DNA from: Candidatus Cloacimonadota bacterium
Lineage (GTDB): Bacteria > Cloacimonadota > Cloacimonadia > Cloacimonadales > Cloacimonadaceae
NCBI GenBank assembly: GCA_028695495.1
Contig: JAQVIX010000005.1
Span: 1-64,000 of the forward strand
Direction: 5' to 3'
Length of the DNA: 64,000 nt
The notes beneath the pieces are model-generated. The model was given only the letters and a program-made list of their open reading frames with translations, was not told the origin of the DNA and searched no databases. The translations under genes and the position numbers were made by a program. Below are positions 54,801 to 63,300 of the stretch, piece after piece (positions within the stretch are counted from its first letter, which is position 1; the number at the start of each line of letters is the position of its first letter).

Positions 54801-55282
54801 CTTTTAATAGATCTGCTAAGAGTAAGCTCGATATCTTTGATATTGTGCCAAAAGGCTAATTTACCAAAAGGACGCATGGCACTGGCGCCTTGCTGCAATA
54901 CCTGGGCGCCCATGCCTCTTAAAGCCTTGTAATTGAACCAGTGGTGATAATGCTGATATCGATTGAAATTATCGTAGAAGGATTGCAATCTGGATACAGT
55001 CATGGAAGCATCCACTATATAGTCGTCCCCCAGCTTTGCTGCTGCAAAGCTCTTATCCCACTCAGCATTGCGAATGCTCTTATTGCGGCTATCCGTATCT
55101 ATCCACAAACACTCTATATATTTGTGTTTGTCCAGCCCGTCGTATATTTCTGCAAGTTTGCGGCGAAAGCGCATTACCACTTCTTTGCCGCTACCACCAA
55201 TGCCTATGATCAGAGTTCGCTTTTTTTGATTGTATTCGTATCCTACTTCACTTGGCACTCTGATTATTTCATATCTCGCCAT
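51878..55282 (-). CDS. Giant tubulin-like GTPase (Tubulin_2 type)
   Basis: 1134 residues. The nucleotide fold begins TLIIGIGGSGKEVVMRFRRK (23-42) and has the tubulin/FtsZ signature GSLAGGTGSGMIIDIA (184-199), with an acidic IDTDS strand between (61-65). After about residue 400 comes a long helical, coiled-coil-rich region to the end, far longer than FtsZ or TubZ (about 400). It fits the Pfam 'tubulin-like' (Tubulin_2) group, whose function is poorly known and whose genes often lie near vWA genes. GTP binding is well supported; polymerisation is unknown. It starts one base after the small membrane gene. Confidence 0.88.
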   Translation of the reverse strand: MARYEIIRVPSEVGYEYNQKKRTLIIGIGGSGKEVVMRFRRKLAEIYDGLDKHKYIECLWIDTDSRNKSIRNAEWDKSFAAAKLGDDYIVDASMTVSRLQSFYDNFNRYQHYHHWFNYKALRGMGAQVLQQGASAMRPFGKLAFWHNIKDIELTLSRSIKRLKDANFDVPNLSDANDIDVYVIGSLAGGTGSGMIIDIAALLQKIDSNLIPTGIFFLSDIFANDRTDPVAGSQSERDANCFAALQELDFYMTPANQIVKDQNPSLFDFSWHLDLKHEVTLPIYKKLNLVSNIYENAQIEPSLEEAFNIVAEYLIMGYNDTGFDADVRSARTNVIKGYQNKIDYRNVIHRNGKTLEISNYYSTTYTSMGLGLIEFNKRRIKHWAKYKFLSSLCANLAAEGQASGDLYTDPEGKLDIDILEPEGLWRALETGDTGQTPVDELMKKLRHARETKVQELLNRPDIRAGDYQNIEGIQASLSKEIDDFFANKKKELEKELKNDSHYVGSCHSTLEKYKMMVLSKIPKQIISKYYNVLSSLEKNGISTAKAMIAQIKTNQINKIKEIPRKKNPGDFTYHTPDGLAVPEASAVQNMQRYTQSAQNIPLFFIGYRHKAVAYYQDRLENEQDRYKNQLKKAIENYAAQHENQISKLLNHSIFKTIESAYLEAERHIRVNVESLENNNQNQMYDTLSKWSESFAQDAKAFEFKHQQLSLRKLVLDNYLEAEITEDLEAILKNQKENGYSDFLQLIASKLSDDIGSFLREYDLSETPAMYFVYALANQQELLLKNNINLKKLLESYAAEFMQDFMANRTVDKELYNLLQEDKHREEIKRGINKVYEQSCMRLNFISHEEINQNIKNESVLKNGINNNASMALRELIDEIVGRSIGFSTSDLEESIVFFKEGSGFPLVAIDQLDRLRNAFYSDIRDPDRVYQRYTTKDFEYLRLLKCMDDSSFNSFSNAYRNAMKAVLLGVISYNKISLDNNQYEWRFRYLYRERGVERKEDLQKQLESISETLLQKGYNDIKDRIVRDSNLNDYQVKELIQILGAIILNLRNLEKYPISHGSITIGKWAMEEIQTMVIDEIKQKMASEYPNKDEMDAYIDSLYEEEYKPENYIKMPYYTSEFSEGIYVYDKSKLQ

Positions 55283-55283
55283 T

Positions 55284-55736
55284 TCAACCTCCCAGCTCTT
55301 TGCCTTTGTGAGATTTTACGATGAGCATGGCAATTACAAACAAAACCAAAATCACCACGATTCTCACTATTGAATTTATCAGGTGTTGCTGTATATTATT
55401 AGGATCAATATTTATGATATCAATTCCAATAAATATCAAAGCAATAATTCCTACCCACACAATCCATTTAAATAAACAACTGGCAGCTGCCACTTCGGGA
55501 GCCATACCGTTTACTAAACACTTGTGAAAACTGCTGTTTAAAATATAGTGATATAAAACTACAGCCACTATTGCAACTACCAGGTAAATAAACATAGGTG
55601 GAATACGAGATTCGGAAACCTGATTTCCACCGCCACCAAAATCGGGCTCTATTTCTAAATATTCATTATCCTGAGCCAGAAGCCCGCTAAACAGTAATAA
55701 TAATGCGATTACTACTGCGAAATACTTGGCATTCAT
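55284..55736 (-). CDS. Small membrane protein with three membrane helices
   Basis: 150 residues. Signal-like segment (AVVIALLLLFSGLLAQ), acidic linker (EYLEIEPDFGGGGN), then helices at about 48-65 (PPMFIYLVVAIVAVVLYHYI), 88-106 (FKWIVWVGIIALIFIGIDII) and 121-140 (IVRIVVILVLFVIAMLI). Follows an AGGAGAACC site, 14 bases after the vWA gene. No family recognised; its place suggests a membrane partner of the tubulin-like or vWA protein. Confidence 0.75.
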   Translation of the reverse strand: MNAKYFAVVIALLLLFSGLLAQDNEYLEIEPDFGGGGNQVSESRIPPMFIYLVVAIVAVVLYHYILNSSFHKCLVNGMAPEVAAASCLFKWIVWVGIIALIFIGIDIINIDPNNIQQHLINSIVRIVVILVLFVIAMLIVKSHKGKELGG

Positions 55737-55750
55737 TTTCGGTTCTCCTT

Positions 55751-57331
55751 TTATTGTATTTTATAAGATAGAGTTATTGTTTCGCTAAAATCCTCGTTGT
55801 GCAATAAGTAGAAAACTCCCGGCAATACCACGTGTGTAGCGGTGCTACGGCTATGATTTTGCAAATGCCAATTGCTATTGGTAATAGTTAATTGCCGTTT
55901 ATTTCCATTCTTAATCGTAAAATACCGTCCCAAATAAGTACCATGAGGGCTTATTACTGCGGTTTTTTCGTCTTCAATTATTGCTATAGATTTTACGCCA
56001 AAATGGATCATCAAGTAATAGACCAAGATAATAATAAGCACCACAAAGGCGATAAAACCAAGAATTATGGTGCTTTCATGCTCTGGTTTGATAGAAATGG
56101 TACTTTCCGGACTCTTTTTGTTATTCAGGTTTTGTATTGAGAGCTTGATGGTATTGGAATAAGGATTGATAAAGCTCAATAAATCTTGTTTACTATAGAT
56201 CTTATCCAGCTTCATCTCGTTATCAGAAAAGTATTTTGCTTCAAAATCTGGAGTAAGGCTCAAGCCACCTTCTTCCGCTTCCAGAATTATATCAAAGCTT
56301 ATCCTCAGCTTTGGTCTGTTGATCAGCATCTTTAGCTGCTGCATAAGGCTGGGTTCCGCCTTTATTCTCAAGATACCAACAAAGGATTGCTTTGCCCCAT
56401 CCGGATTCATATCTTTCACCAGCTTATCTGGGCTAATGCTATATTTTACCTTCATGAGATATTGGTCTTTACTATCGGTAGTAATATTAAGATTGCTGAT
56501 TTTTACATTGGTATCCTGTTTCAAATAGAAGTGGTCATATTTGGAGGATAAATCAAAGTTAAACCTAATTTCGCTTTCTTTGCCGCTGATGATCGCTGGA
56601 GCTAATTGTATCTTTTGGTTTTTGCTTAAAATATATTTGCCTTCAAGTGTCTTTAATACATAGCCTGAGCGGCTGCTATCTGCGCTATCTATACGCAGAT
56701 GTTCTCCGGTAATGGGATAAAAATGCAGAATCTCAAAATCCCGCTGCCGCAGATTCTTTTTCAGTTCTTTGAAATTCTCATCTGCTTCTTTGTAAGATAC
56801 CCAATAAGCCATCATACCACGCATTCCATTATAGTATGGAATCCCTTTTACATACGGCGTTCCCTTAAAAGGACGGATCAGAGGAATCACGCTTAGCATC
56901 TTTATATCTTCAGTATTTTGGATTGCTTCATAAAAATATTTGGTGTCAGTAGAGCCACTGCTATTATCCACATTGTCTGTAATCAACAAAAAGGCATTAT
57001 AGTTATTTTGTTTGCTTTTCTGAATCGGATCACTCAAATGTGTGGCTATTCCTCTAAAAGCCCCTACATCTACCGTAGTACCTGGCAATATCTCTCCATA
57101 ATCTGTTCTATTGGGATCTGCATATATTTCAAAACCCAAAGTTCTCTGCGTCATTCCCGATTCTTCGATTGCTGTCTGAAATTCACTAATTACTTGTTGG
57201 ATAGCACCGGTTTGGGCAAAACCCTTCATACTCATACTAACATCGAGCAATATCGTAATATCTTCAGCTAATAAAGAGCTGAAAAACAAGCAACTAAACA
57301 GTATCAAAACAATAAATCTTTTAGTTTTCAT
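55751..57331 (-). CDS. Membrane-anchored von Willebrand A-domain protein
   Basis: 526 residues. Signal peptide (LFSCLFFSSLLAE), then a vWA domain whose metal site is ILLDVSMSMKG (DxSxS, residues 29-33) and LLITDNVDN (about 117). A beta region covers about 230-420, a membrane helix TIILGFIAFVVLIIILVYYL about 431-450, and a C-terminal domain with a FHA-like look (GTYLGRYFTIKNGNKRQLTI) about 465-526. vWA domains bind protein ligands through a metal ion. The vWA would face the periplasm and the last domain the cytoplasm. Confidence 0.85.
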   Translation of the reverse strand: MKTKRFIVLILFSCLFFSSLLAEDITILLDVSMSMKGFAQTGAIQQVISEFQTAIEESGMTQRTLGFEIYADPNRTDYGEILPGTTVDVGAFRGIATHLSDPIQKSKQNNYNAFLLITDNVDNSSGSTDTKYFYEAIQNTEDIKMLSVIPLIRPFKGTPYVKGIPYYNGMRGMMAYWVSYKEADENFKELKKNLRQRDFEILHFYPITGEHLRIDSADSSRSGYVLKTLEGKYILSKNQKIQLAPAIISGKESEIRFNFDLSSKYDHFYLKQDTNVKISNLNITTDSKDQYLMKVKYSISPDKLVKDMNPDGAKQSFVGILRIKAEPSLMQQLKMLINRPKLRISFDIILEAEEGGLSLTPDFEAKYFSDNEMKLDKIYSKQDLLSFINPYSNTIKLSIQNLNNKKSPESTISIKPEHESTIILGFIAFVVLIIILVYYLMIHFGVKSIAIIEDEKTAVISPHGTYLGRYFTIKNGNKRQLTITNSNWHLQNHSRSTATHVVLPGVFYLLHNEDFSETITLSYKIQ

Positions 57332-57333
57332 GA

Positions 57334-58542
57334 TTATTCTCCATAAACAAAACTTGTGTTTTCTTCCTTTGTAATTGCATATATAAGATTATCCGAAATT
57401 GTAAAACTAACCAAGGTCTGTGAAAAACTGGAAGAGCGGGATTGTTCATTCAGATATACATCCAAAATAGCGATATATGAGTTTTTCCCCTGGCTGGCAA
57501 TTATGCATATTCTCGAATTATCGATATTGAGATAATAGGGAAATAGAGATAGAGCCAGATTGTCTTTTTTAGAGGCTGGTTGGTAAGTAAAATTATCCAG
57601 ATCCCACTGTAGCAAACTATCATCACATATTACATACATTAGGTTCTTTACAAAGAAAATCCCGCTTGCCATATTGGGGGGTTCCACCCTCCAATGCGGT
57701 TGCTTGGATGTTTGCAATCCAGCCAATTTGCCCATCACCATCTTCTTACTATCCATACATACTGCATAATAGTCCTTGCCCACAGCAGAGAAAATAACCT
57801 CGCTATTCTCACTATCCCGTATTATCGCATCTTGAGTAAAGGAATCCATACTACCAACATTATAGGTTCTAAGGCAGATTGAGCCAAACTCATTGCGGCT
57901 TACTATCAGGACGGCATCCAGAGAGGTGCTTACATGGCAAATCCGCTCATTGGCAGGCGCCTTAAATATTTCTATTGCGCTTTTACTATCATCTATCCTA
58001 AATAATCCTGTAGGAGTATAAAAATATAGGTGTTTGTGATATGCAATATCCAGAATATCGCCTTTACACACAATCTCGGTAAGATTTGTAAACTCAAAAT
58101 TCAAAACCGATACCCAATCTAAGATATAAAGCTTTGTGCCACATAGAATAAATATGCTGTTGTTTTGAGTAATAATTGAACGGACCAGATCCTTCTGCAC
58201 ACCCAGTTCAAAGCTTTGCGTTTGTTTTGATACACCCTTTGCGCTAATGATGTTTTTGATCAGAATTGCATTGCGATTGTCTTGGATAAAAAGCAGGTTA
58301 TTATTAAATATCGAAATAAATGCACGATCATAAGGTTCGGTATTGTCTTGATGTATTAAGCGAAATTGAACCATTTGCTTCAGCTTTATCTCGTTCCAAG
58401 AAGCAGCAGAGTACTTAGCTATGATCTGCTTTCCACATATCGTACAAAAACGATGATGCACAGGCTGTTTATGGCCTTCTATACACTCATTGAACAAACG
58501 TTTGCGCCCATATACATAAGCGTCTTCAGAGATTCGTTTCAT
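57334..58542 (-). CDS. Zinc-knuckle protein with beta-propeller-like repeats
   Basis: 402 residues. A possible metal knuckle near the N-terminus (CIEGHKQPVHHRFCTICG, Cys20 to Cys36) is followed by about seven repeated strand sets such as AFISIFNNNLLFIQDNRN, NNSIFILCGTKLYILDW and DAVLIVSRNEFGSICLRTY, as in a WD40- or PQQ-type propeller. No signal peptide. It is the first gene of the cluster and two bases from the vWA gene, so it may be a sensor or scaffold. The fold is inferred from repeat spacing. Confidence 0.65.
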   Translation of the reverse strand: MKRISEDAYVYGRKRLFNECIEGHKQPVHHRFCTICGKQIIAKYSAASWNEIKLKQMVQFRLIHQDNTEPYDRAFISIFNNNLLFIQDNRNAILIKNIISAKGVSKQTQSFELGVQKDLVRSIITQNNSIFILCGTKLYILDWVSVLNFEFTNLTEIVCKGDILDIAYHKHLYFYTPTGLFRIDDSKSAIEIFKAPANERICHVSTSLDAVLIVSRNEFGSICLRTYNVGSMDSFTQDAIIRDSENSEVIFSAVGKDYYAVCMDSKKMVMGKLAGLQTSKQPHWRVEPPNMASGIFFVKNLMYVICDDSLLQWDLDNFTYQPASKKDNLALSLFPYYLNIDNSRICIIASQGKNSYIAILDVYLNEQSRSSSFSQTLVSFTISDNLIYAITKEENTSFVYGE

Positions 58543-58880
58543 GGCTTACAACCTTCTCGTAAATTCTATGTTGCACTTTTCCTGCTTGAACAGAATTTGT
58601 CAAGATATAAAACGCCAAAATAGATTTTTCTAAAAATATTAGCTGAAGGTAGAGATGATGTGGTTTTTATTCGGGTATCTATTGCACAATTGATGTGGCG
58701 CCTATATTGTGTATAAGCGTTTGTATTGCAGTGAGATTATAGCTTAAATGCAATACAAAGATTTGTGAGCAATTCAGGATTTAGCTTCAAAGCTCCACTA
58801 TGCAAAAAGCAAAGCAATTTATATTGACATTTTTATGCTATTTTTAATCCTTGTACAAGAATATATTTCAGGAGCGAAAA
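58543..58880. other. Divergent control region of the A+T-rich block
   Basis: Between the cluster and the FGE-like gene. Minus-strand TTGACA at 58603-58598 lies about 56 bases before the cluster's first start codon, and plus-strand TTGACA at 58824-58829 lies 52 bases before the FGE-like start; -10 boxes are weak for both. No repeats or genes seen. Confidence 0.45.
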
Positions 58881-59759
58881 ATGAAAAGCATGACAAGCAT
58901 GGTAAGCTTAATAATTGTTATTCCATTGATTATTTTAGCACTATTCGTTGTATGGGAGTTTTTTAAGCCCAAAGAATTCATCTATGTAGCTGGCGGCAAC
59001 TTCATAATGGGAGATACCAGAGGCGAAGGTAATGAAAATGAACTTCCCATTCATAGCATTAACTTAAATCCATTTTATGTAGCCAAATACATGGTGACCC
59101 AAAAAGAATATAAGAAGGTAATGGGTGTAAATCCATCCGAAGACTATGGAGTGGGAGATAATTACCCTGTGTATAATGTGAATTGGTATGAGGCTATTAT
59201 GTATTGCAATCGCCGCAGTGTGGCTGAAGGGCTTACACCCGCCTATAGCATTCAGGGACTTCAGAATCCGGATGATTGGGAAAAGAGCTTTGAACAAGGT
59301 AATGATGCCTGGGACTCGGTAGAGTGCAATTGGGAAGCAGATGGCTATCGCTTGCCCACAGAAGCAGAATGGGAATATGCAGCACGCGGTGCCAGCAATT
59401 CGCCAGATTACCTTTATAGTGGATCGGACAATATAAATGAAGTGGCATGGTATTCCGAAAATGCAGGCTCCCAAACGCAAGCGGTAGGGAAAAAAGCTCC
59501 CAATGCCCTCGGAATCTATGATATGAGCGGAAACCTCTTTGAATGGTGTTGGGATTTATATAGCAAATCGTATTACAGCGAAAGCCCCTCCCATAATCCT
59601 ACCGGTGCAAGTATAACTCCGGCACGCGTTGGACGCGGCGGAGGCTGGGAAGGCGATAAAGAATACAGCCGGATCTCTTTTAGAGGAAGTTGCCATCCTA
59701 TATATGCTACAGAACATAGCGGATTCCGGCTTTTCAAATCCGCACCAAAATCAAAATAA
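58881..59759 (+). CDS. Membrane-anchored formylglycine-enzyme (SUMF1) fold protein
   Basis: 292 residues from the ATG at 58881, after AGGAGCG; a TTG at 58851 lacks a site. One N-terminal membrane helix (LIIVIPLIILALFVVWEFF), then the FGE/SUMF1 domain: FIYVAGGNFIMGDTRGEGNE, YPVYNVNWYEAIMYCN, YRLPTEAEWEYAARG, DMSGNLFEWCWD, GRGGGW and HSGFRLFK. True formylglycine enzymes have a cysteine pair near the C-terminus; here only FRGSCHP is seen, so activity is uncertain and a binding role is possible. Divergent from the tubulin/Hsp70 cluster; a link to it is unproven. Confidence 0.88.
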   Translation: MKSMTSMVSLIIVIPLIILALFVVWEFFKPKEFIYVAGGNFIMGDTRGEGNENELPIHSINLNPFYVAKYMVTQKEYKKVMGVNPSEDYGVGDNYPVYNVNWYEAIMYCNRRSVAEGLTPAYSIQGLQNPDDWEKSFEQGNDAWDSVECNWEADGYRLPTEAEWEYAARGASNSPDYLYSGSDNINEVAWYSENAGSQTQAVGKKAPNALGIYDMSGNLFEWCWDLYSKSYYSESPSHNPTGASITPARVGRGGGWEGDKEYSRISFRGSCHPIYATEHSGFRLFKSAPKSK

Positions 59760-59780
59760 TGATATAAATTTCCCACTTAT

Positions 59781-59810
59781 GGGCAGGCACATATAGCCTG
59801 CCCTTTTTTT
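59781..59810 (+). terminator. Rho-independent terminator
   Basis: GGGCAGGC-ACATATA-GCCTGCCC followed by seven T, 21 bases after the FGE-like gene. Confidence 0.95.
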
Positions 59811-60097
59811 GGGTGTATTAAAATGAAATTCCCGATTTTGAAAAATAAATTCCATTTTGTCTATACCTTGTCCACTATAGGGATATTGGAGGGCAATTTT
59901 GGGGCTAAGGGTTTTTGCTTTTAGTCCTACTATTGCCATCTGCGTGAGGCGTGGCGTGCCTAAGCCACGGGGCGAAGCTGGCTCCACGCTTTGCGTGGAA
60001 ATGTAAAGTGTAGAATGTAACTTGTAAAATTATCAAGGGGTTAGCTTTGATGAGCAAGCGAAGGTTTATTAGATGCTGACCGTAATTTTAGGAGGAT

Positions 60098-60152
60098 AAG
60101 CGGCAAGATGCCACTTTTATTTTCTGCCAAATCGGAGTTTGACAGCCCAAGT
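60098..60152 (+). repeat. 55-bp dispersed repeat, copy 2
   Basis: AAGCGGCAAGATGCCACTTT to GACAGCCCAAGT; the same 55-base length as 36617-36671 (minus strand) with few changes. Confidence 0.88.
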
Positions 60153-60275
60153 AAAAGCTTTCTGCCAAATCGGAAGAAAGGCAGCCCAGGGAAGGCGGCA
60201 GGATGCCGCGGCTACTCTTCTGTGGCAGGATGCCACAGCCACCATCTGCCAAATCGGAGTTTTGCAGCCCAATGA
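60153..60275 (+). repeat. Partial tandem copies of the 55-bp repeat
   Basis: The word CTGCCAAATCGGA recurs at 60162 and 60247, each followed by CAGCCCA about 16-20 bases later, and GGCAGGATGCC palindromes lie at 60200-60210 and 60224-60234. Half-units are shuffled as in a growing or decaying array. Confidence 0.75.
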
Positions 60276-60347
60276 AGCTGAGGCTTTGCCCTCGCTCGAC
60301 ACGAGGACGTATCGAATCCACCAGGCTGTTTCCAATCCACCAAAAAA

Positions 60348-60373
60348 AGAGGCAATCCCGAAGGATCGCCTCT
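60348..60373 (-). terminator. Terminator of the large secreted protein gene
   Basis: Arms AGAGGCAATCC and GGATCGCCTCT around CGAA; one G-U pair on the minus-strand RNA, followed by its T-run. Twenty bases beyond the stop at 60393. Confidence 0.85.
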
Positions 60374-60392
60374 GTAGTTGATTAGGGTGATA

Positions 60393-63300
60393 CTATTGTG
60401 CGAGTGCCTTTACGCGGAAGAATTTGCGCATAGGGCTGCTCGAGGTGCTAAAGGTAGTGTTATTGGTGCTGCCAAGGAAGCTAAAACCGCTATAGGGGTT
60501 ATCGGAAGCTTCCACGATGTAGCTGGTAGCGCCATCGACAGGCTGCCAACTGAGGATGATATTATCCCCGCTTTGCTGAATCTCAAGAGTGGGAACTTCC
60601 AAATCCGCACTCACAGGCAGAATGTCGCTTAAGAAGCGGTGCCCTACTTGCATATCGTTATTGAATTGACCCACCAAGCAGATGAGATCCACAGCTTCGG
60701 TGGGGATGGAGGTGCCCGCATAATCCGTATTCACAAAGGTTCTTAAGATCGCGGCGCCGGAAGGATCGCTGATATTGATATTCTGGGCGGTGGGCAGGAA
60801 GTTAGGGTTTGCCTGAATCGCAAATTCCAGATTCTTTACCTTGATAAGCTTCGCTTGGTCTGCCGGTGTAAGGCTCGCCAGAGTGCGGATTTCGGGCACG
60901 ATTACATTGCCGCTGGAGATGGCAGCAGGGGCATTGACCACGGGCACAAATTGCAGAAGCCCGCTATAGAGATTCAGATAGCCGGCGATGCCCGTAATGC
61001 CATCATACAGGTTGTATTGGGTAGTAATAATGCCATTCATATCATCAATCACGATGGCGGCGCTATTATCCTGGATATATTTGGTATTGCGGTTGGTATT
61101 TTGATAGGTAAGAATCGCTTCGCCGGTGAGCTTAAATACATTATTTGCACCTGTGGGCATGCTACGCAATTCGGCGATATTTGCCACGGGGGTGGGGAAT
61201 CTGTATTGAGCAGAGGCAATGAAACTGGGTTCCAGGCCCGCGGCAAAGGCGATGGCTTTGAGGGTAGTGGTAGCGCTGATGCTGATGGGCGCAGTATAAA
61301 GAGTGCCTTCGGTGGCGCTGGGGTCACTGCCATCGGTGGTATAACGGATGCTGGCGCCGGCGGTGATGCTACTAATGCTTACGCTGACGGGATCTACATA
61401 GAAGCCGGCAGGGGGATCAAAGCTGGGGCTTGCAGTAAGCTCTCCGGCACCGGCATAGTTATGGATACCCAGGTTATCAAAATAATTCACCGGCATTACA
61501 ATCCACTGGCTATCGTTTTCATTGGTGCCAGCTTGCAGCGCCCAATTCGTAGTTCCCTGCATTATATCGGGTTTGCGGATGAGGGTGTGATCCAAGGTAG
61601 CATTGGTAATGCCCGCTACATCCCAGCCGATACCGGGATCAAAGCCGATGGTGCCAAATACGTCCAAAATCTCGCCAGAGGAAACGTGTACCAAGGCGAG
61701 GGCATCGTCGCCATTGAAATTGGCTACAGAGCCGTTGATATCGCTTACGTTTTGGATATCCGCTGCGGCTGAGGCATGAGAGATTACGTACACTCCGCCG
61801 GCTGTAAGATTTCCGGAAAGAACCAGAGTATTGGTGGGGGTGGAGGCGCCATTGGCATACAATTCCACTTTGTATTCGCTTAAATCTACTGTCATACCGC
61901 TGGCATTGAAGATCTCGATAGCTTTGTTATTGCTGGTGCCTTCGATATATTCGCTAAAGAAGAGGTTTTGCATGGCAGTAGGTAAAATACTGCCGCTTAC
62001 GAAGATGCTTAGCGGCTCAATGCTGGGATTGGTATGGATAATGGGGTGCTCTTCGTAAAAAGCGCCGGGGGTATCGCCATTTAAGCGCACGTAGATAAGA
62101 CCATTGAAGGTATTGGGAACGCTTAATTCTTGAGTCCAGCCGCTTACGCCATCCAGAGAAAGCTCAAAAGGTGCTTGGGTAGCGATTTCGGTATCCACAT
62201 TCAGACCGATGCCGCTGAGGTGATAGCTTTGGGCTGGGGAAGGGGTGCCGGGTTCCTGCTCGAAAGGAAGCATATTGTTTTCGATGGTCAGTTCACCATC
62301 GGGCGCAAAAGTTTCGCCTTCCACACGGATGGATTTGGGTTCAGCGCTGCCGCTGGTATGCAGGATATTGCCGCTGTGTTCGCCGATTACGCTGCTATTT
62401 AGGCGCACATAGATGGTGCCCTCGAAACTGGAGGCAACCGTAGTGGCGGAGATCCAGGGACCTGCTTCGCTGGTGGCTATCTCAAAGTGTTCGGGAGCGG
62501 TGATATGGATGCTGGCGCTGAGGTTTTCTCCCCAAAGCTGATACTGACCCAGCTCTTCGGAAGGGTTGCCGCTGATATTGGCAAGGGGGTCGATTTCGCC
62601 AGAAATGTGGATGATGGGAGTGCCGCTGGTGGCGTAATCCGTAAGCAGGATGTCGTCCATACCCATACGCCTGTTACTGGATCCCGTTGCTTCTGTACGG
62701 AATCTGATACGTACTCCGCCGCCTGCGTTTACTTCTTCGCTAAAGCTTTGCACCTCTGCGGCAGGGGTAAAGGGTTCACCAATCTGAATCCATTCGTTGC
62801 CGCCATCGGCGCTATATTCTACAATCCAGGCTACTACAGCATCGTTGCCATATTTGCGATAAAGGAAGCTGAGGGAGCCCAAGCCGTTTTCTTTGTCTTG
62901 CAGCATGGTCATGGAAGAAGTGGCATAGCCTCTAAAGCGGGCAGCGCGCAAGCCATTCTTAAAGTCTGCTGCGTCTGTGCCAATAAGTACATCCGTCATA
63001 TTCCAATCCAAGCCGCTAAGATTTACGGTGGCGGAGGCGTAGCTGGTTTTGGTTTCGCCTTCGCCTTCAAAATCTACATAATAACCATCTCCCACGGCGG
63101 CAAATACGGTGCCTTCTGCGGGCATGTATTTGGTATCCGCATTTGTGCTGGTATGAGTAATATCCCCTTCGTAAGTGCCTTCGGCAGCGCCGGTAAGACG
63201 AACATAGATGGGAATATCGCTTACGGTGCCGTCAATCGGAGAAAGGCTGAATGTGTTTTGATAATCTTCATCTTCATTCAAAGAGATGGCAAAGCCTGTG

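Larger units (their letters stand above)
59760..60392. other. Intergenic region between convergent genes with repeat array
   Basis: Contains two terminators and, at 60098-60275, one full and several partial copies of the 55-bp repeat. A GTAAAGTGTAGAATGTAA run lies at 60003-60020. Short frames here have no family. Confidence 0.6.

Noticed and set aside
60098-60275. CRISPR array
   Set aside because: Units are irregular and shuffled, there are no uniform spacers, and no cas genes are present. The 27-bp array at 29167 was rejected because its copies are directly adjacent with no spacers.
60855-61772. Open frame of 305 codons on the plus strand
   Set aside because: Antisense shadow of the same secreted protein gene, with low-complexity Gly/Asp composition.
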